A stretch of DNA of 64,000 bases from Allodiplogaster sudhausi (lineage: Eukaryota > Nematoda > Chromadorea > Rhabditida > Diplogasteridae). The notes beneath the pieces were generated by a model. It was not told the DNA's origin and searched no databases. It saw nothing but the letters and a program-made list of their open reading frames with translations. Positions 35,103 through 45,270 of this stretch are shown piece by piece (within the stretch, counting starts at the first letter, position 1; the number at the start of each line of letters is the position of its first letter). The stretch spans positions 1,259,001-1,323,000 of the forward strand of contig CALZFC010000267.1 of the NCBI GenBank assembly GCA_945643635.1, in the 5' to 3' direction. Position numbers and translations under genes: made by a program.

Positions 35103-36110
35103 TCAAAAGGTTGAAATCGCCGAGCTCACGCTGTCGGCACTTCGCTTCGGACGCAAACAATAAGAGAAAAGTCGTGAGCGTATGTCCTGCAATCTTAATC
35201 CGTTTACTTCATTGGATTTATTAGAAAATAGCCTGGTCCTAGGAGGAGATATTTTTCATCTACAGTACCTTTACAAAGAAGATCACGATGATTGGGTCGG
35301 CCACGGGTGACCAGGAGAAGAGCAGAGGAACGAGCATCGGCAGACCGAGCGTGAAGTGGAGGAGCGGAGCGAGGAAGGCCAGCGTAATTGGCACGTGGAG
35401 AGTTACGAAAGGCACTGCCATCTTTGCCATGTGCCTTTTGCAAATGTAAAATTCTATACTAATAGTCTATATACATGCATATATGTATGTGTATTTATGT
35501 ACATACATACGTAAATATGTATGTACATAAATACAAACATACATATGCATGCGATCTCCCGACCTGAACAGCCGTCATAATAGTGAGTCGTGTGTGGAGG
35601 CGTCTTGTCTGCTCAGACATTGAACCCCTATGAGAGGAGAGATATCTCGAGATGTAGGCGGAAGAGGCGGCGCAGGACAGCAGAGAGGAGGCGAGCATGG
35701 CCAGCAGCAAGAAGATGGCAGCCAAGCTTTGCGCGTTCCGCTCCGGATTTACTTCTCCCCACTACAAAATGGACATACGATATCATTTTTTCTTCTTCCA
35801 AATTTATCTAGACGATATTAATTGTAGCTGTAAAGGAATATCTAATATTTGTATGTATTTCTTCTGTTAAATGTATTTATAACATAAATATATGTATGTA
35901 TCTACATAGAATGCCAAATTTAAGAGCATTAGAAAATATGCTCGCCTCATAGGAAATAATGAACATGGGAGGGCCGTCATCAAAGTATAAAGTGCAGCCA
36001 ATGACCAATAGAGCAGCCCAAGCAACAGCAGACAGTTCCAATGCCACCAACACTGGCAAGAATGCCCACCAACGCATACGGGGCGCAGTGAAGGGCATGA
36101 ATAGTTTGTA

Positions 36111-36148
<38 letters not shown>

Positions 36149-37078
36149 TTAATTGATTGATTGAATGATTTATTTATTTATTTATTTATACTATAAATTA
36201 TTCATAAATTCGTAGGCCATGAAATATGTAAAGGGCATATTTAAAAATCGATGAATTGACTCTTCATATTCCTGGAATATTCAAGGATTAGATGAACCAC
36301 CGAATTCTTTAGATACATACCCATATTATGAAATAATTCTGAGATACCTACACACCGACATGTATCGATGCACAAAATGCACCGTCGGCTGCATGACACT
36401 CCCGGCAAGGGAGAAGAAGAAGAGATTCAGAAAGATCTGCTCGTCAGCGAAGAAGCCGACCAGTGTTACCAATACAATTCCATCCATGGCCAGGACCATC
36501 TGTGCGAGTCAACTTTGTTGTATTTATTTATTTATTTATTCAATGAAAACAAATTTTACAGAAGATAAAGCATCGTTTGAAGCAATTGATAATATTACAA
36601 ATGCTTACTCTATATGTTTTTTCATTGATTAAAAAGTTAAATTCTCTCGCTAACTGGCATGGAAAAGGAGCAGAAAATTGAGAAGAAGATGTTGGCGATG
36701 GCCGCGTGTTGGAGGAGCAGCCTCAGAGATCCAATGCGGTCTTCGCCTACGATCATTACGTAAAATGTTTTTTTTTTGTCAGAATTTGACCATCTAATTT
36801 TAGACTTCTCTAAAAAAAAGTTCAAAAGGATATTTTTCGATTCATTTTTTTACTGAATCGCAAAATATAATTTTGAACGTTTTTAGAGATGGCTAAAAAT
36901 ATATTTTTCGACTCCTTATCTCACCGACGATTCCAAAAGTCGCTGCAGCGAAGACTGCTGAGTTGCCAAGGAGAGAGAGTGCGAGCGCGAGCAGTGAATT
37001 GGCGCGGCCGATCGGGCCATCGTAGACGTTGACGCCACACACAGCCATCGGATCGTCGAAGCAGTTCGGTTCGGCCAT
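35103..37078 (-). pseudogene. Str-like chemoreceptor paralogue with damaged splice sites
   Basis: Exons equivalent to all seven of the 21084-23138 gene are present: 37078-36925, 36746-36655, 36499-36348, 36095-35946, 35761-35564, 35421-35269 and 35186-35103. All frames are open and the motifs are kept (FVHRYMSVCR, SEQTRRLHTRLTIMTAVQ, SPVADPIIVIFFVKDIRSRL). Two sites are abnormal. The acceptor of exon 4 reads TTCATG instead of TTCAGA, so the AG is gone and one base of the codon is lost. Its donor is GC (GAG then GCGAGC) where the paralogue has GT. Without an alternative acceptor the message would be mis-spliced, so this is a recent pseudogene or a gene with unusual splicing. The start ATG lies about 660 bases from the heat-shock-element array, which is on its promoter side. 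Confidence 0.75.
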
Positions 37079-37737
37079 TTCTCAAAAAAAAATTCTAATG
37101 GTCGGCATAATTATATCTTGTATGTATGTACATTTACATACATTCAAACTTTAACATGAGTTGCGAAAAAGTTCTTAAAAAAATGCATATATCATACAAT
37201 CGCCTTTTATTTTATTTTAATCTTAATCGGCCAGGTTATGAAGATATTTCTTTACTTTTTCACACATTACATTCAGCAATCTTTTCGACGATTTAAATAG
37301 CCAAAATAAATATATGCAAAAAATAATATTTGTATGTTGAGTTAATACCCATGGGTGAGATGCATCTCAAATGCAGTAAAAATGTGGGTGTCACGTTGGT
37401 AATGTCAACGAAAATCACTATGGAAATATTCCATTAGAACATATGAATACCAGCCGGTTCGCGCGCGCTATACCTGAGAGCGCAAAATATATGTTTGCTA
37501 GAAAGAGAAGATATATGCATTATGCAGGAAGCAACACACAATAAAATTATCAAAGATTCGGTTTTGAAAAGATCGGGGCCGGCGACAAAAATTAACCACT
37601 TTTCGTAATATTCAATACTTTTCCTGATATTGGTTTAAGATAGATAACCTTTCCTTTAAATTTATAGAAAGGCCCATTTGCTCGGTAGATGTTGGGTATT
37701 CCAGATTTTCTAAGGGAGAAGTAGGATACTTTGGGAT
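37079..37737. other. No gene seen; upstream region of receptor paralogue
   Basis: AT-rich, with (ACAT)n runs (37119-37142). It separates the receptor start from the heat-shock-element array. Confidence 0.4.
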
Positions 37738-38482
37738 GCTTCTGGAAAATTCCATGCACCCTTCGGAACAGTTCCAGGAGGAACGGAATATACTGTTAGA
37801 CGTAGGTACCTCCTTTTTTTTAAAATGTCGCTCCCTTCCGCATGATTTAGATAATTCCACGTCCCAGAGCAGACTCCGCCTCTTTCAGAACCTACTGGAA
37901 TGTTCTAATGACTGGGCAGTCGTTGACCCATTCCGGAATGTTCATGAAAATTCCATGTCCCGGGGCCGAACTTGGCTCCTTCTGGAACTTTCTGGAAAGT
38001 TCCCAGTATCGGAGGTAGAAGATGTCCCCTTTCGTAATGTTCTGGAAAATTCCATGTCCCGGGGCCAAACTCGGCCCTTTCTGGAATTTTCTGGAAAGTT
38101 AGCCAGTATCGCGGGTAGAAGTTGTCCCCTTCCATAATGTTCTGGAAAATTCCATGTCCCGGGGCCAAACTTGGCGCCTTTTTAACCCTCTGGAATGTTC
38201 CAAGGACCGGGGGCAGGCGTTGGTCCCTTCCGGAATGTTCTGGAAAAAATTCCACGTTCCGGGGCAGAACTTGGCCCCTTCTAGAACTTTCTGGAAAGTT
38301 CCCAGTATCGGGGGTAGAAGATGTCCCCTTCTGGAATGTCCCGGAGCAGAACTTGGACCCTTCTGGAACCTTCTAAAATGTTCCCAGAATCGGGGGCAGA
38401 CTTTGGCCCTTTCCGGAATGTTCTGAAAAATTCCACTTCCTGGGGCCAAACTCGGGCTCTTCTAGGACCTTCCAGCATGTTC
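37738..38482. promoter_or_regulatory. Array of heat-shock elements in tandem repeats
   Basis: About a dozen clusters of alternating TTC and GAA pentamers, the binding code of heat-shock factor (nTTCnnGAAnnTTCn). Examples are TTCCGGAATGTTCATGAA at 37931, TTCTGGAACTTTCTGGAA at 37980, TTCTAGAACTTTCTGGAA at 38280 and TTCTGGAACCTTC at 38361; several have five contiguous units. They recur within a degenerate repeat of about 50-110 bases that also carries TGTCCCGGGGCC and CCAGTATCGGGGGTAGAAG. Open frames on both strands are by-products of the repeat. Heat-shock elements carried in repeats have been described for Helitrons in Caenorhabditis; whether this is one is unknown. Confidence 0.8.
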
Positions 38483-38799
38483 AAATGCATATGCAGAAGT
38501 CCGCCTCAGGTGCAGAAGTCACCACGTTTGTAGTGGTATGAAAGGCGCAACGTTCTTTGTGGTTTTTACAATTTGGATATCTCAAGGGAGGAGCATGGAA
38601 GGTTCCAGAAGAAAACTGTTACATACCGACGCTTAGCGCTTTATTATTAGTAAGATATGTATGAATATAATGTGCTTTTCTATTACAAACTGGAGATTTG
38701 AAGACGATATTATTATGTAGTCATTCAAAGCTCCGGGTGAGAAATCGCTACAAAGGTTGATTTTTTATGCGTTGGACAAGCGAGGCAGGAAAGAAAGCA
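38483..38799. other. No gene seen
   Basis: Boundary between the heat-shock-element array and the inverted-repeat arm. One more TTCCAGAAGAAAAC motif lies near 38601. Confidence 0.35.
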
Positions 38800-39383
38800 A
38801 AAATTGATAATCATGAAACCCCGTAATAGTAAAACAGCTCGAAAGAAAGATGTTGTTCTCCAAACCTTTTCTTCCAATACTTTCTCACAGAGCACTATTG
38901 GTCTTCTCTGCAAAATAATAAGTATCACAAGCAGTTTGAAGTCCAACACGCGAATGTATCTATGTACATCTGAAATGATTCTCTTTCGCACACTTTAAAT
39001 CGTGCGGTTTCCTGGCCATGTGACAATCAATTTATGTCTTACTTTCAATTCCTGGTCAAGCAGAGACTTAATTTATTAAATTCATATTTGCGTATAATTT
39101 TTGGCTCCGCCGAAGCTGAGCCTTTCCAAAATTTAGTGCGTAGGCCACACCTTTCGGTGAGCCAGATCGAATGTGTACCACAAGAATGGAACCTAAACGG
39201 TTGGCGTTGCAGGAAAGTCGTTCAGGCGGATCCGAAATTATTTTATAACACATCTAAATTTTACTCGACACATTGAGAGACAACTCTATATATGTATGAA
39301 GAGAAGCGAGAATTACACTATGTCTCTCTACATACAAACGTATTTAAAATGACTTTTTTAATGATTCAAAAACGATCCCTTAC

Positions 39384-39416
39384 CTTGTCGCCCTCCTTGA
39401 AGCCGCAGTAGTAGTC
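39384..39416 (-). CDS. Orphan 33-base micro-exon (DYYCGFKEGDK)
   Basis: It has good splice sites: acceptor TTACAG before GACTAC, donor GTAAGG after GACAAG. It encodes eleven residues with one Cys, and phase 0 at both ends. It would fit between exon 1 and exon 2 of the Ly6-like gene at 46503 (after LQCYDQ), but lies in a repeat arm on the opposite strand with no partner exons nearby. Copies lie at 47502-47534 (intact) and 12697 (donor lost). Confidence 0.45.
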
Positions 39417-39456
39417 CTGTAACGAAGAGGCACCGTCGAAGGGCTCAAAGGATCAC

Positions 39457-39528
39457 TGGAGGCACCGGTGCTCGAACCCGGGACCGCCTACTCATGAGTC
39501 GGCTGCTCTACCACTGAACTACACATCC
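39457..39528 (-). repeat. tRNA-like element
   Basis: It has an A box (TAGTTCAGTGGTAGAGC) and B box (GGTTCGAGCACC). The anticodon region is the near-palindrome CCGACTCATGAGTAGGC, and the acceptor ends (GGATGTG, TGCCTCC) do not pair well. Similar elements lie at 47419, 53958 and 57424, each close to a splice acceptor of a duplicated gene. This fits a tRNA-derived SINE or decayed tRNA copied with the blocks. Confidence 0.5.
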
Positions 39529-39862
39529 GACGGACATGCGATCATGGACAGGACTTATGGGCCTCACTGCTACAGTCCTTGTATTGATCGACGATCGCGT
39601 CCACCCAAGCAGCGTCCAAGTCGCTCTTGCCCGATAGGCCTGCAGGAGAATACGACTATAGATGGCGTTGGGAAAAATAGGTTTAAAAAACGAATGTTTG
39701 AAAAATACCCACCGTGGAATATATTTGGTAGAGAAGGCCACAAAGAAAAAGAGACTAGAAAGGCGAGACGCAGATTGGGAGGGAGAGATGAGGGAGAGGG
39801 AGAGAGAGAGTGAGAGAAAGAGGGAGAGATACAGCTTCTCTTTTGAAGGTTTGTTTCGAGTA

Positions 39863-40255
39863 AGTTTATTTATTTATAATGTCCTAGAATTACATAATCA
39901 ACTCGTCCATTGTTTCATTTATTCCTCTCGAGCTCCACTGCTCCGAGTGGCTGTTGCTTTCACTCCAAGCCACAAGTTGGTTTCTCTTTTTTTTTATCAC
40001 ACATCATTTTTTTAATTTCTGTTTATTGAAGACGTAAAGAACAAAAGATCGAAAAATGCAAGCGAATCTAAAATTAATTTATGGTTAATTTTGTTACCTT
40101 TTTTGAAAAATGTGTAAACTAACTAAAAACCAGCTAATTGTAAAATAAATAATAAAATGTGGTATAAAACAGTTTGAAGGAATTTCCTGCCTTTCAATCC
40201 CTGATTTCCTTAGACTACTTTCCTTCCTTGCTCTTCTCTTTCTCACCCTTTCAGA
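39863..40255. other. Upstream flank of LIM copy 2
   Basis: It contains the same ATTCCTCTCGAGCTCCACTG...TTGGTTTCTCT segment (inverted) that precedes LIM copies 1 and 3, then AT-rich sequence up to the TTTCAG before the ATG. It may contain the shared promoter; no element is recognised. Confidence 0.4.
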
Positions 40256-41589
40256 ATGCGCCGCCGCGGCCGCCGCAAGCCTCGCCTCTTCCGCTGCCAC
40301 GGCTGCTGCGGAAAGATAAGCAAGGAGCACGCGGACGCCGTGTGGCTATTTCGTCATTGTTATAATTAATTATAATTGATATGGCATTATTCGCACAAAT
40401 AATCATGTGGAAATCAGAGGAATTTTGCACACATGATAATCTTAAAAAAGAGAATATGCAAGTACTGGATTTGCATATTAATGCGTCTAACATTTTGGAA
40501 TAATAATCTAAAATTAGCAAATAAAAAAGTAGTAATCAACTTAATTATTTTTTAGACATTAAAAAATATTAATGCTATAATGTGGCAAAAGATTAAACAA
40601 TAAACGTGAGTTCCTATTATTTGTTTAAATGAAACATGCAGATATACATATGTAGATCTGTATGATACTGATGACTGAAATGTTAATTTGCAGAAGAAAG
40701 ATCTACTAAAAGATTTGTCTGCTCATTTGTCATGCTAATATCTTTTTCGGCTCTCCCAGGGCGATGTCCGATTCGCGCTCGGCTTCCTCTGGCATGCGTC
40801 GCACTTTGTGTGCGTTTCGTGCAAGAAGAATCTGGTCGGATCGAAGGATTTCAGGTTTCTAGAACCTCTCTTTTCTTTTACTCACTCTCTCTCTCTCTGC
40901 CCTCTCACTATCCACAACTCTCCCTCTCTTTCTCTCTCTCTCTCTCTGTCTTCCCATCTCATTTTGCCTCGCTTTCAGAGAGTCTCCCCACCAGTCCGGC
41001 CATCCCATCTGCACCAAGTGCTTCATGCTTGAGAACCATCCGCTCTGCTCTGGCAAGTTCTTCTGCTCTCTCGATCCTCTTCACTTTCCCGACTCTCCCA
41101 CCCCATCGCTCTGCTTTTCTCCCTCCCTCAACATACAGTACCGTTCAACGGCTAAGAGTTAATGCTATGTAGGGTAGATGGAAATTTCGTTAAAATAAAT
41201 CGTTACAATCGTTAAAAATTTGTATCTGTAGGCTGCCACCAGCCGCTGCTCGAGTCGTGCCTGGAAGTCTTCGGCCGTCGCTATCATCCGGATTGCCTCA
41301 AGTGCACGCGGTGTAAGATGCCCGCTGGAAGTTAGTTCGATCCTGACTCTTCTCGGTTCTCCATTGTACGGATAGTCCGAACTTTCTATCCGTGAATATA
41401 AATTAAGAGTAATCTCTGTATATTTTCGTTACACCTTCAGGACTCGGTCTCCACCTGACGGCGAATGGTCGAATCCTCGACTCGGCCTGCTTCTGGCTCG
41501 CCGAGGTTGTTGCTGACGACCATGAGACATCGTTCCTTCTTGATGATGCCAACGATCTCTTGACAGAGATTTCCCTCTACGCTGATTGA
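40256..41589 (+). CDS. Two-LIM-domain protein, copy 2, 166 residues
   Basis: Exons 40256-40339, 40760-40854, 40979-41052, 41232-41330 and 41441-41589 have exactly the lengths and phases of the other two copies. All zinc ligands are present: CHGC, WHASHFVCVSC, PICTKC for domain 1, and CSGC, YHPDCLKCTRC for domain 2, whose last pair is ACFW rather than the usual C-x2-C/D. The C-terminal 30 residues are acidic and follow DDHETSFLLDD. Intron 3 begins GCAAGT, a GC donor. It is inverted relative to copies 1 and 3 and lies inside the spacer of the large inverted repeat. It is the best candidate for the functional member. Confidence 0.7.
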
Positions 41590-42534
41590 GAACTCGTTTT
41601 TTTTTTCATTCCCAAGGCCCTTTCCAATAAAGTTGAAGAAAATAGTAGTTGTTCCTTTGCAACACAAGACGAGTCTGATCGCTTTAATACATAGTTGATT
41701 ATTTATTTCGGAAAAAAAATAAAATCAGACCGATACCGATTTGGCTTCACTGAGCTATTCGCCGGTTCCAAAAGCAGAAGAATGAGAAAATGAGGCGAAT
41801 AGTGAATACTGCAATTACTGATGACATTCATGCTTACGGCTAATCTTATTTCTAAATGTAAACATGTTCACTGTACGAATAAGAGCGGAGCGGATGGTTC
41901 TCCAGCATGAAGCACTCGGTCAAGATATAATGGCCGGACTGGCGGGGAGATTCTCTGCAAGGGAGGCAAAGGGTGATGAGAAGATAGAGAGAGAGAGAGA
42001 AAGAGAGAAAGAAAAGAGATGTCCGCGCAACCTGAAATTAATGATTCTTCTTTCACAAAACGCACGCAAAGTGCGACGCATGCCAGAGGAAGCTGAGCAC
42101 GAATGGAAAAAACGAAAAAAAAGGGGAAAAATAATTTTATTGTGTCAAATTACAATATAGATTTTTCTGCGAAATTAAAAATTCAACAAATTTTCGGATT
42201 CTGCGTTCATCGTTGGGTGCGGTACATTATTTCGCTCTATCTCTATTTGAAAAACTGTGCTGCATATCGCTTCTTTTTATTTCGATATGCATGTATATAA
42301 CTATTTTTAAAAATACATTGTAAATGTATACTGGTTGCGTTAAAGAGTGACTCTCGCATGCATGTTCTTCATTCTCTACTGGGTGGCCTAGTCTCCTAGT
42401 CTGCGTTCTCGCTGGACAATCTCTTTCGCCGGCTAATACAACCTCATAGTTTTGCAACTGTCATTGTGTGGCATTCAGACTTTCATTCGTTTTAGATTAC
42501 TTTTGTATTCATTTGTGAAATGGTATCTCTTCAG
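41590..42534. pseudogene. LIM-gene relic in intergenic stretch
   Basis: On the minus strand between about 42100 and 41880, diverged versions of LIM exons 2 and 3 survive (GTGCGACGCATGCCAGAGGA and the counterpart of ATGCTGGAGAACCATCCGCT). Frames are broken and key cysteines lost (the CTEC segment reads with a shift). The remainder is AT-rich with no gene. Confidence 0.55.
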
Positions 42535-43193
42535 GTCGAACAGAATAAATGGTGGAAGAACATTCTCTACATCAGCAAGCATCGACAGTTTCCTCGAATC
42601 GGTGTGTTCCGTTTTTTTCTCTCTTCTCAAATACAAATAGTCTTCCAGTGCTACTCAATCTCATGGTTCCTCTCCGTGGACATGCAACTCTACGCGATTG
42701 CTCCTCCATTCATCGTCACCTTCGCCCTTTCATTCATTGCTGGTACCATTCTACCTCCTCTCTTTCTCTTTCTTTCTCTCTCTCTCTATCTTTCTCTCTC
42801 TCTCTCATTCTTGCTAGAGACAAATGTCTTCCTTCAAGAAGCTGCTGACGTCTTTGCTACGGCGATCTTCTCTGTTGCTGCTACTTTCTTATACTCTATT
42901 CACTATGATCTACCGGCTTCTGGAATGGCAAAGAATGCTGCTATTTTCAGGTGAAAATTGTTAAATTGATTCAAAATTAGAATGCCAAATGTGAAAGCTA
43001 TGACTGTTGCACGGATATCATTGTTTGCAGTATGTATGGACTTTCTCTAAGTGAAGCCATAGATCCGCTGCACTCCCTACGTCATTGGACCTCTGAGTGG
43101 AGTTAGTCATGTACAAGATGAAACGAGGACACATCAAAGTACCCGCCATCATCAGAACGGTCAGTTATCGAACCCCAGTATTGCCGCCGATCT

Positions 43194-43249
<56 letters not shown>

Positions 43250-43800
43250 CTTCTCACTCTCTCAGTCCGCTCCTTTCTTTTTCATTATTCTTTATTCTTT
43301 GTTTACTCCTTATTTTAGGTATGTTTCCCTAATTTATAGCAGCATTATTTTTCTGCAGACACTCGCACTTGCTCTATATCTTCTTTCTCTAACGACAGCA
43401 GCGGTAGTTCTCTACGGGGTCCATGACTACATTCGAGGTAGTTTGAAGAAAGCACACCATTTTCTCTCCTCGGGATACAACACTAAGAATAAGAATTTTT
43501 TTATTGATGACATTTCGAAGAATGGAAATACAGATGAGGCTACGTGGATGCGTGCGCTGTTCTACTCGATGTCCAGGATCAGGCGGGCACTCGCAGTCGC
43601 CCCGGTCGTCTTTGCCTGTACATTTGACTGGGCTGGACAATACATACTACTTATTATACGCACTACCTTCGCTTCCGAAGTACTCTCGGGCACTTTCGTT
43701 TTTACCGCCGACTTGGGAATAAAGCGCTTCCGACGACGTCCAAATTTAAAAGTGCCTAGTAAGAAATCAAATAGTATTACAGTGAACAATGATTTAATTA
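42535..43800 (+). pseudogene. NRF-6-like membrane acyltransferase (acyltransferase 3) pseudogene, C-terminal half
   Basis: The exons are 42535-42601 (WWKNILYISKHRQF), 42641-42742 (CYSISWFLSVDMQLYAIAP), 42818-42950, a broken block at 43030-43160, 43359 to about 43437 (LLSLTTAAVVLYGV) and about 43535-43800 (LFYSMSRIRRALAVAPVVFAC). The 'WW-N-LYI' and 'C-S-SW-L--DMQ-Y--AP' phrases are the hallmark of the nematode/insect NRF-6 family, multipass proteins of gut and epidermis. The gene is dead: around 43040 two in-frame stops fall where the family has its Tyr-x-Lys-Pro-Trp motif, frame shifts lie near 43095 and 43620, and the N-terminal half of the domain is missing. The intron at 42743 contains (CT)n. 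Confidence 0.75.
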
Positions 43801-43876
43801 ATGGAGAAAATTTATAGTTTGATGTATTTATTTTGTGTTCTTTTAGCATTTTGTTTTCTAAGCAAAATATAATATA

Positions 43877-44394
43877 CTAACCACCGCCTTTGCCATTGCC
43901 GCCCACGATTGTTAGACTGGTGGGACCGGGAGTTTTGAATTTGTCTTCTCCCAGCACTGGAGACGGAAGCCCAAGTTCCGCTACAATGTCTAAAAGAAGA
44001 AATACGGACGATGCTGACCAGCTGAATAGGAAGAAAGGGATGTGTTGGAGGCGATCTTGTCTTCTTCTAAAGCAGAAGACTAACATGGCTTCCAAAGCTT
44101 CATCAATTCGAATGCTTTCTCCTCATCGCGTTGATTTGTTTTCCCCGTTATTATCTCTTCTGCGGAGACGACCTGAGCAAATCGGCAGTTTCTTGTGTAT
44201 CTTCATAAGAAAAACCATAATATGATATTTATTTGACTTCTACACTCCTGGCGTATTGAGGAAAAAAACTTTCAATGAGAAACAAAAAAAACAATTTGCA
44301 AAGATTAAAGATGTCCGACATGAAGAGGGAGTAGTATGGCGAGAAGAGTGAGAACGAGAAGAGAAAGCCGCCGGCCATCCCTGCAGGTCGTCAT
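43877..44394 (-). CDS. Small secreted peptide gene, three exons, 88 residues
   Basis: Exons 44394-44320, 44172-44085 and 43980-43877 join exactly in phase. The first encodes a signal peptide (RLSLLVLTLLAILLPLH) whose cleavage site (VVSA before EE) is completed by exon 2. The mature peptide is charged (KTNQRDEEKAFELMKLWKP), then Pro/Gly-rich and ends in VGGNGKGGG. It has no cysteines and no clear dibasic cleavage sites apart from single Lys-Arg-type residues. Donors are GTCGGA and GTTAGT; acceptors are GCTCAG and TTGTAG. Unknown family; a secreted peptide, possibly antimicrobial-like (Gly-rich tail) or signalling, but that is guesswork. Confidence 0.5.
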
Positions 44395-45030
44395 CTCCAA
44401 TATTCGCCTCTCTCCTTCTTGAGCAAAAGGCGCAGACAGACAAAGGAAACCGTCTCTTTTATATCTTCTCCCTCTTCGTCGAAGCCATCACTTTTAATTG
44501 ACATTTCCTTCAAACGACGTTCCATCGGGCACGAAGCAACTACGAATCAGCAGTAAAGGAAGAGAACCAATGATTGCGTTTGATTTGGCCGCACAATAAG
44601 AGAACGAGAAAGGCCAAAAATTCTCTACATACAGATGTACTACATACGTATATATTTGCACATTCGATAAATGTCTACACCAACTAAATGTAATACCGTA
44701 TTTTCTTTTTCTCTATTAGTGGCCCTCCCTCTATTAGAACCCCCCCCCCCACCTCTAATAGTACCCCCCCCCCAACTCGTTATTTTTTCTACGTTCGGTA
44801 GTTCTTCATAGCATTTAAATTTATCGTATGTATATCATGTAAAGAAGATTGATCAGTAAGCTAGAAGAAACTGTTATGAGGTCGCTTAGGGAGCTCATTT
44901 TCTTCCGCCGAACGAATCACCAAAATGCTCAACAACAACAACAGAAGGGAAATTGTCTTGATGAGGACGAAGATGATTACTGTAGGACAGGGTCAGTGCA
45001 CTTCGTCATGAATTTTCAATGGAAGAAAAA
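44395..45030. repeat. Intergenic with poly-C MITE relic
   Basis: At 44690-44775, ATACCGTATTTTC... followed by CTATTAGAAC and C tracts is a truncated copy of the MITE complete at 29127-29400. Otherwise no gene is seen. Confidence 0.45.
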
Positions 45031-45270
45031 GCCATGAAGAAGTGCACTGAACCTCCCATAGAGACAGACATAGAGAAAGAGATGGAGAGTTGTGGATAGA
45101 GAGAGGGCAAAGAGAGAGAGAGAGAGAGAGAGTGAGAGAGAGAGAGTAAGAGAAAAGAGAGGTCCGAGAAACCTGAAATCCTTCGATCCGATCAGATCCT
45201 TCTTGCACGAAACGCACGCAAAGTGCGACGCATGCCAGAGGAAGCCGAGTACGAATCGTACATCGCCCTA
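45031..45270 (-). pseudogene. LIM-gene fragment (exon 2 only)
   Basis: About 45263-45170 encodes a LIM exon 2 (GFLWHASHFACVSCKKDL) with an intact acceptor side and GTTTCT donor. It then runs into (CT)n and unrelated sequence; exons 1, 3, 4 and 5 are missing. It is a truncated duplicate. Confidence 0.65.

Larger units (their letters stand above)
38800..39862 (+). repeat. Left arm of large inverted repeat
   Basis: It matches the reverse complement of about 47204-48165 almost throughout, including an orphan micro-exon, a tRNA-like element and a purine-rich run. The copies differ by a deletion of about 130 bases in the right arm, between the tRNA-like element and ATAGATGGCG. The spacer is about 7.3 kb. 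Confidence 0.75.

Noticed and set aside
37736..38533. Open frames on both strands across the heat-shock-element array
   Set aside because: The same DNA repeat is open in several frames on both strands, which is a composition effect and not evidence for protein.
39457..39528. Functional tRNA-Met (CAT) on the minus strand
   Set aside because: A and B boxes are fine and CAT lies in the loop, but the acceptor stem and anticodon stem do not pair properly; listed as tRNA-like repeat instead.
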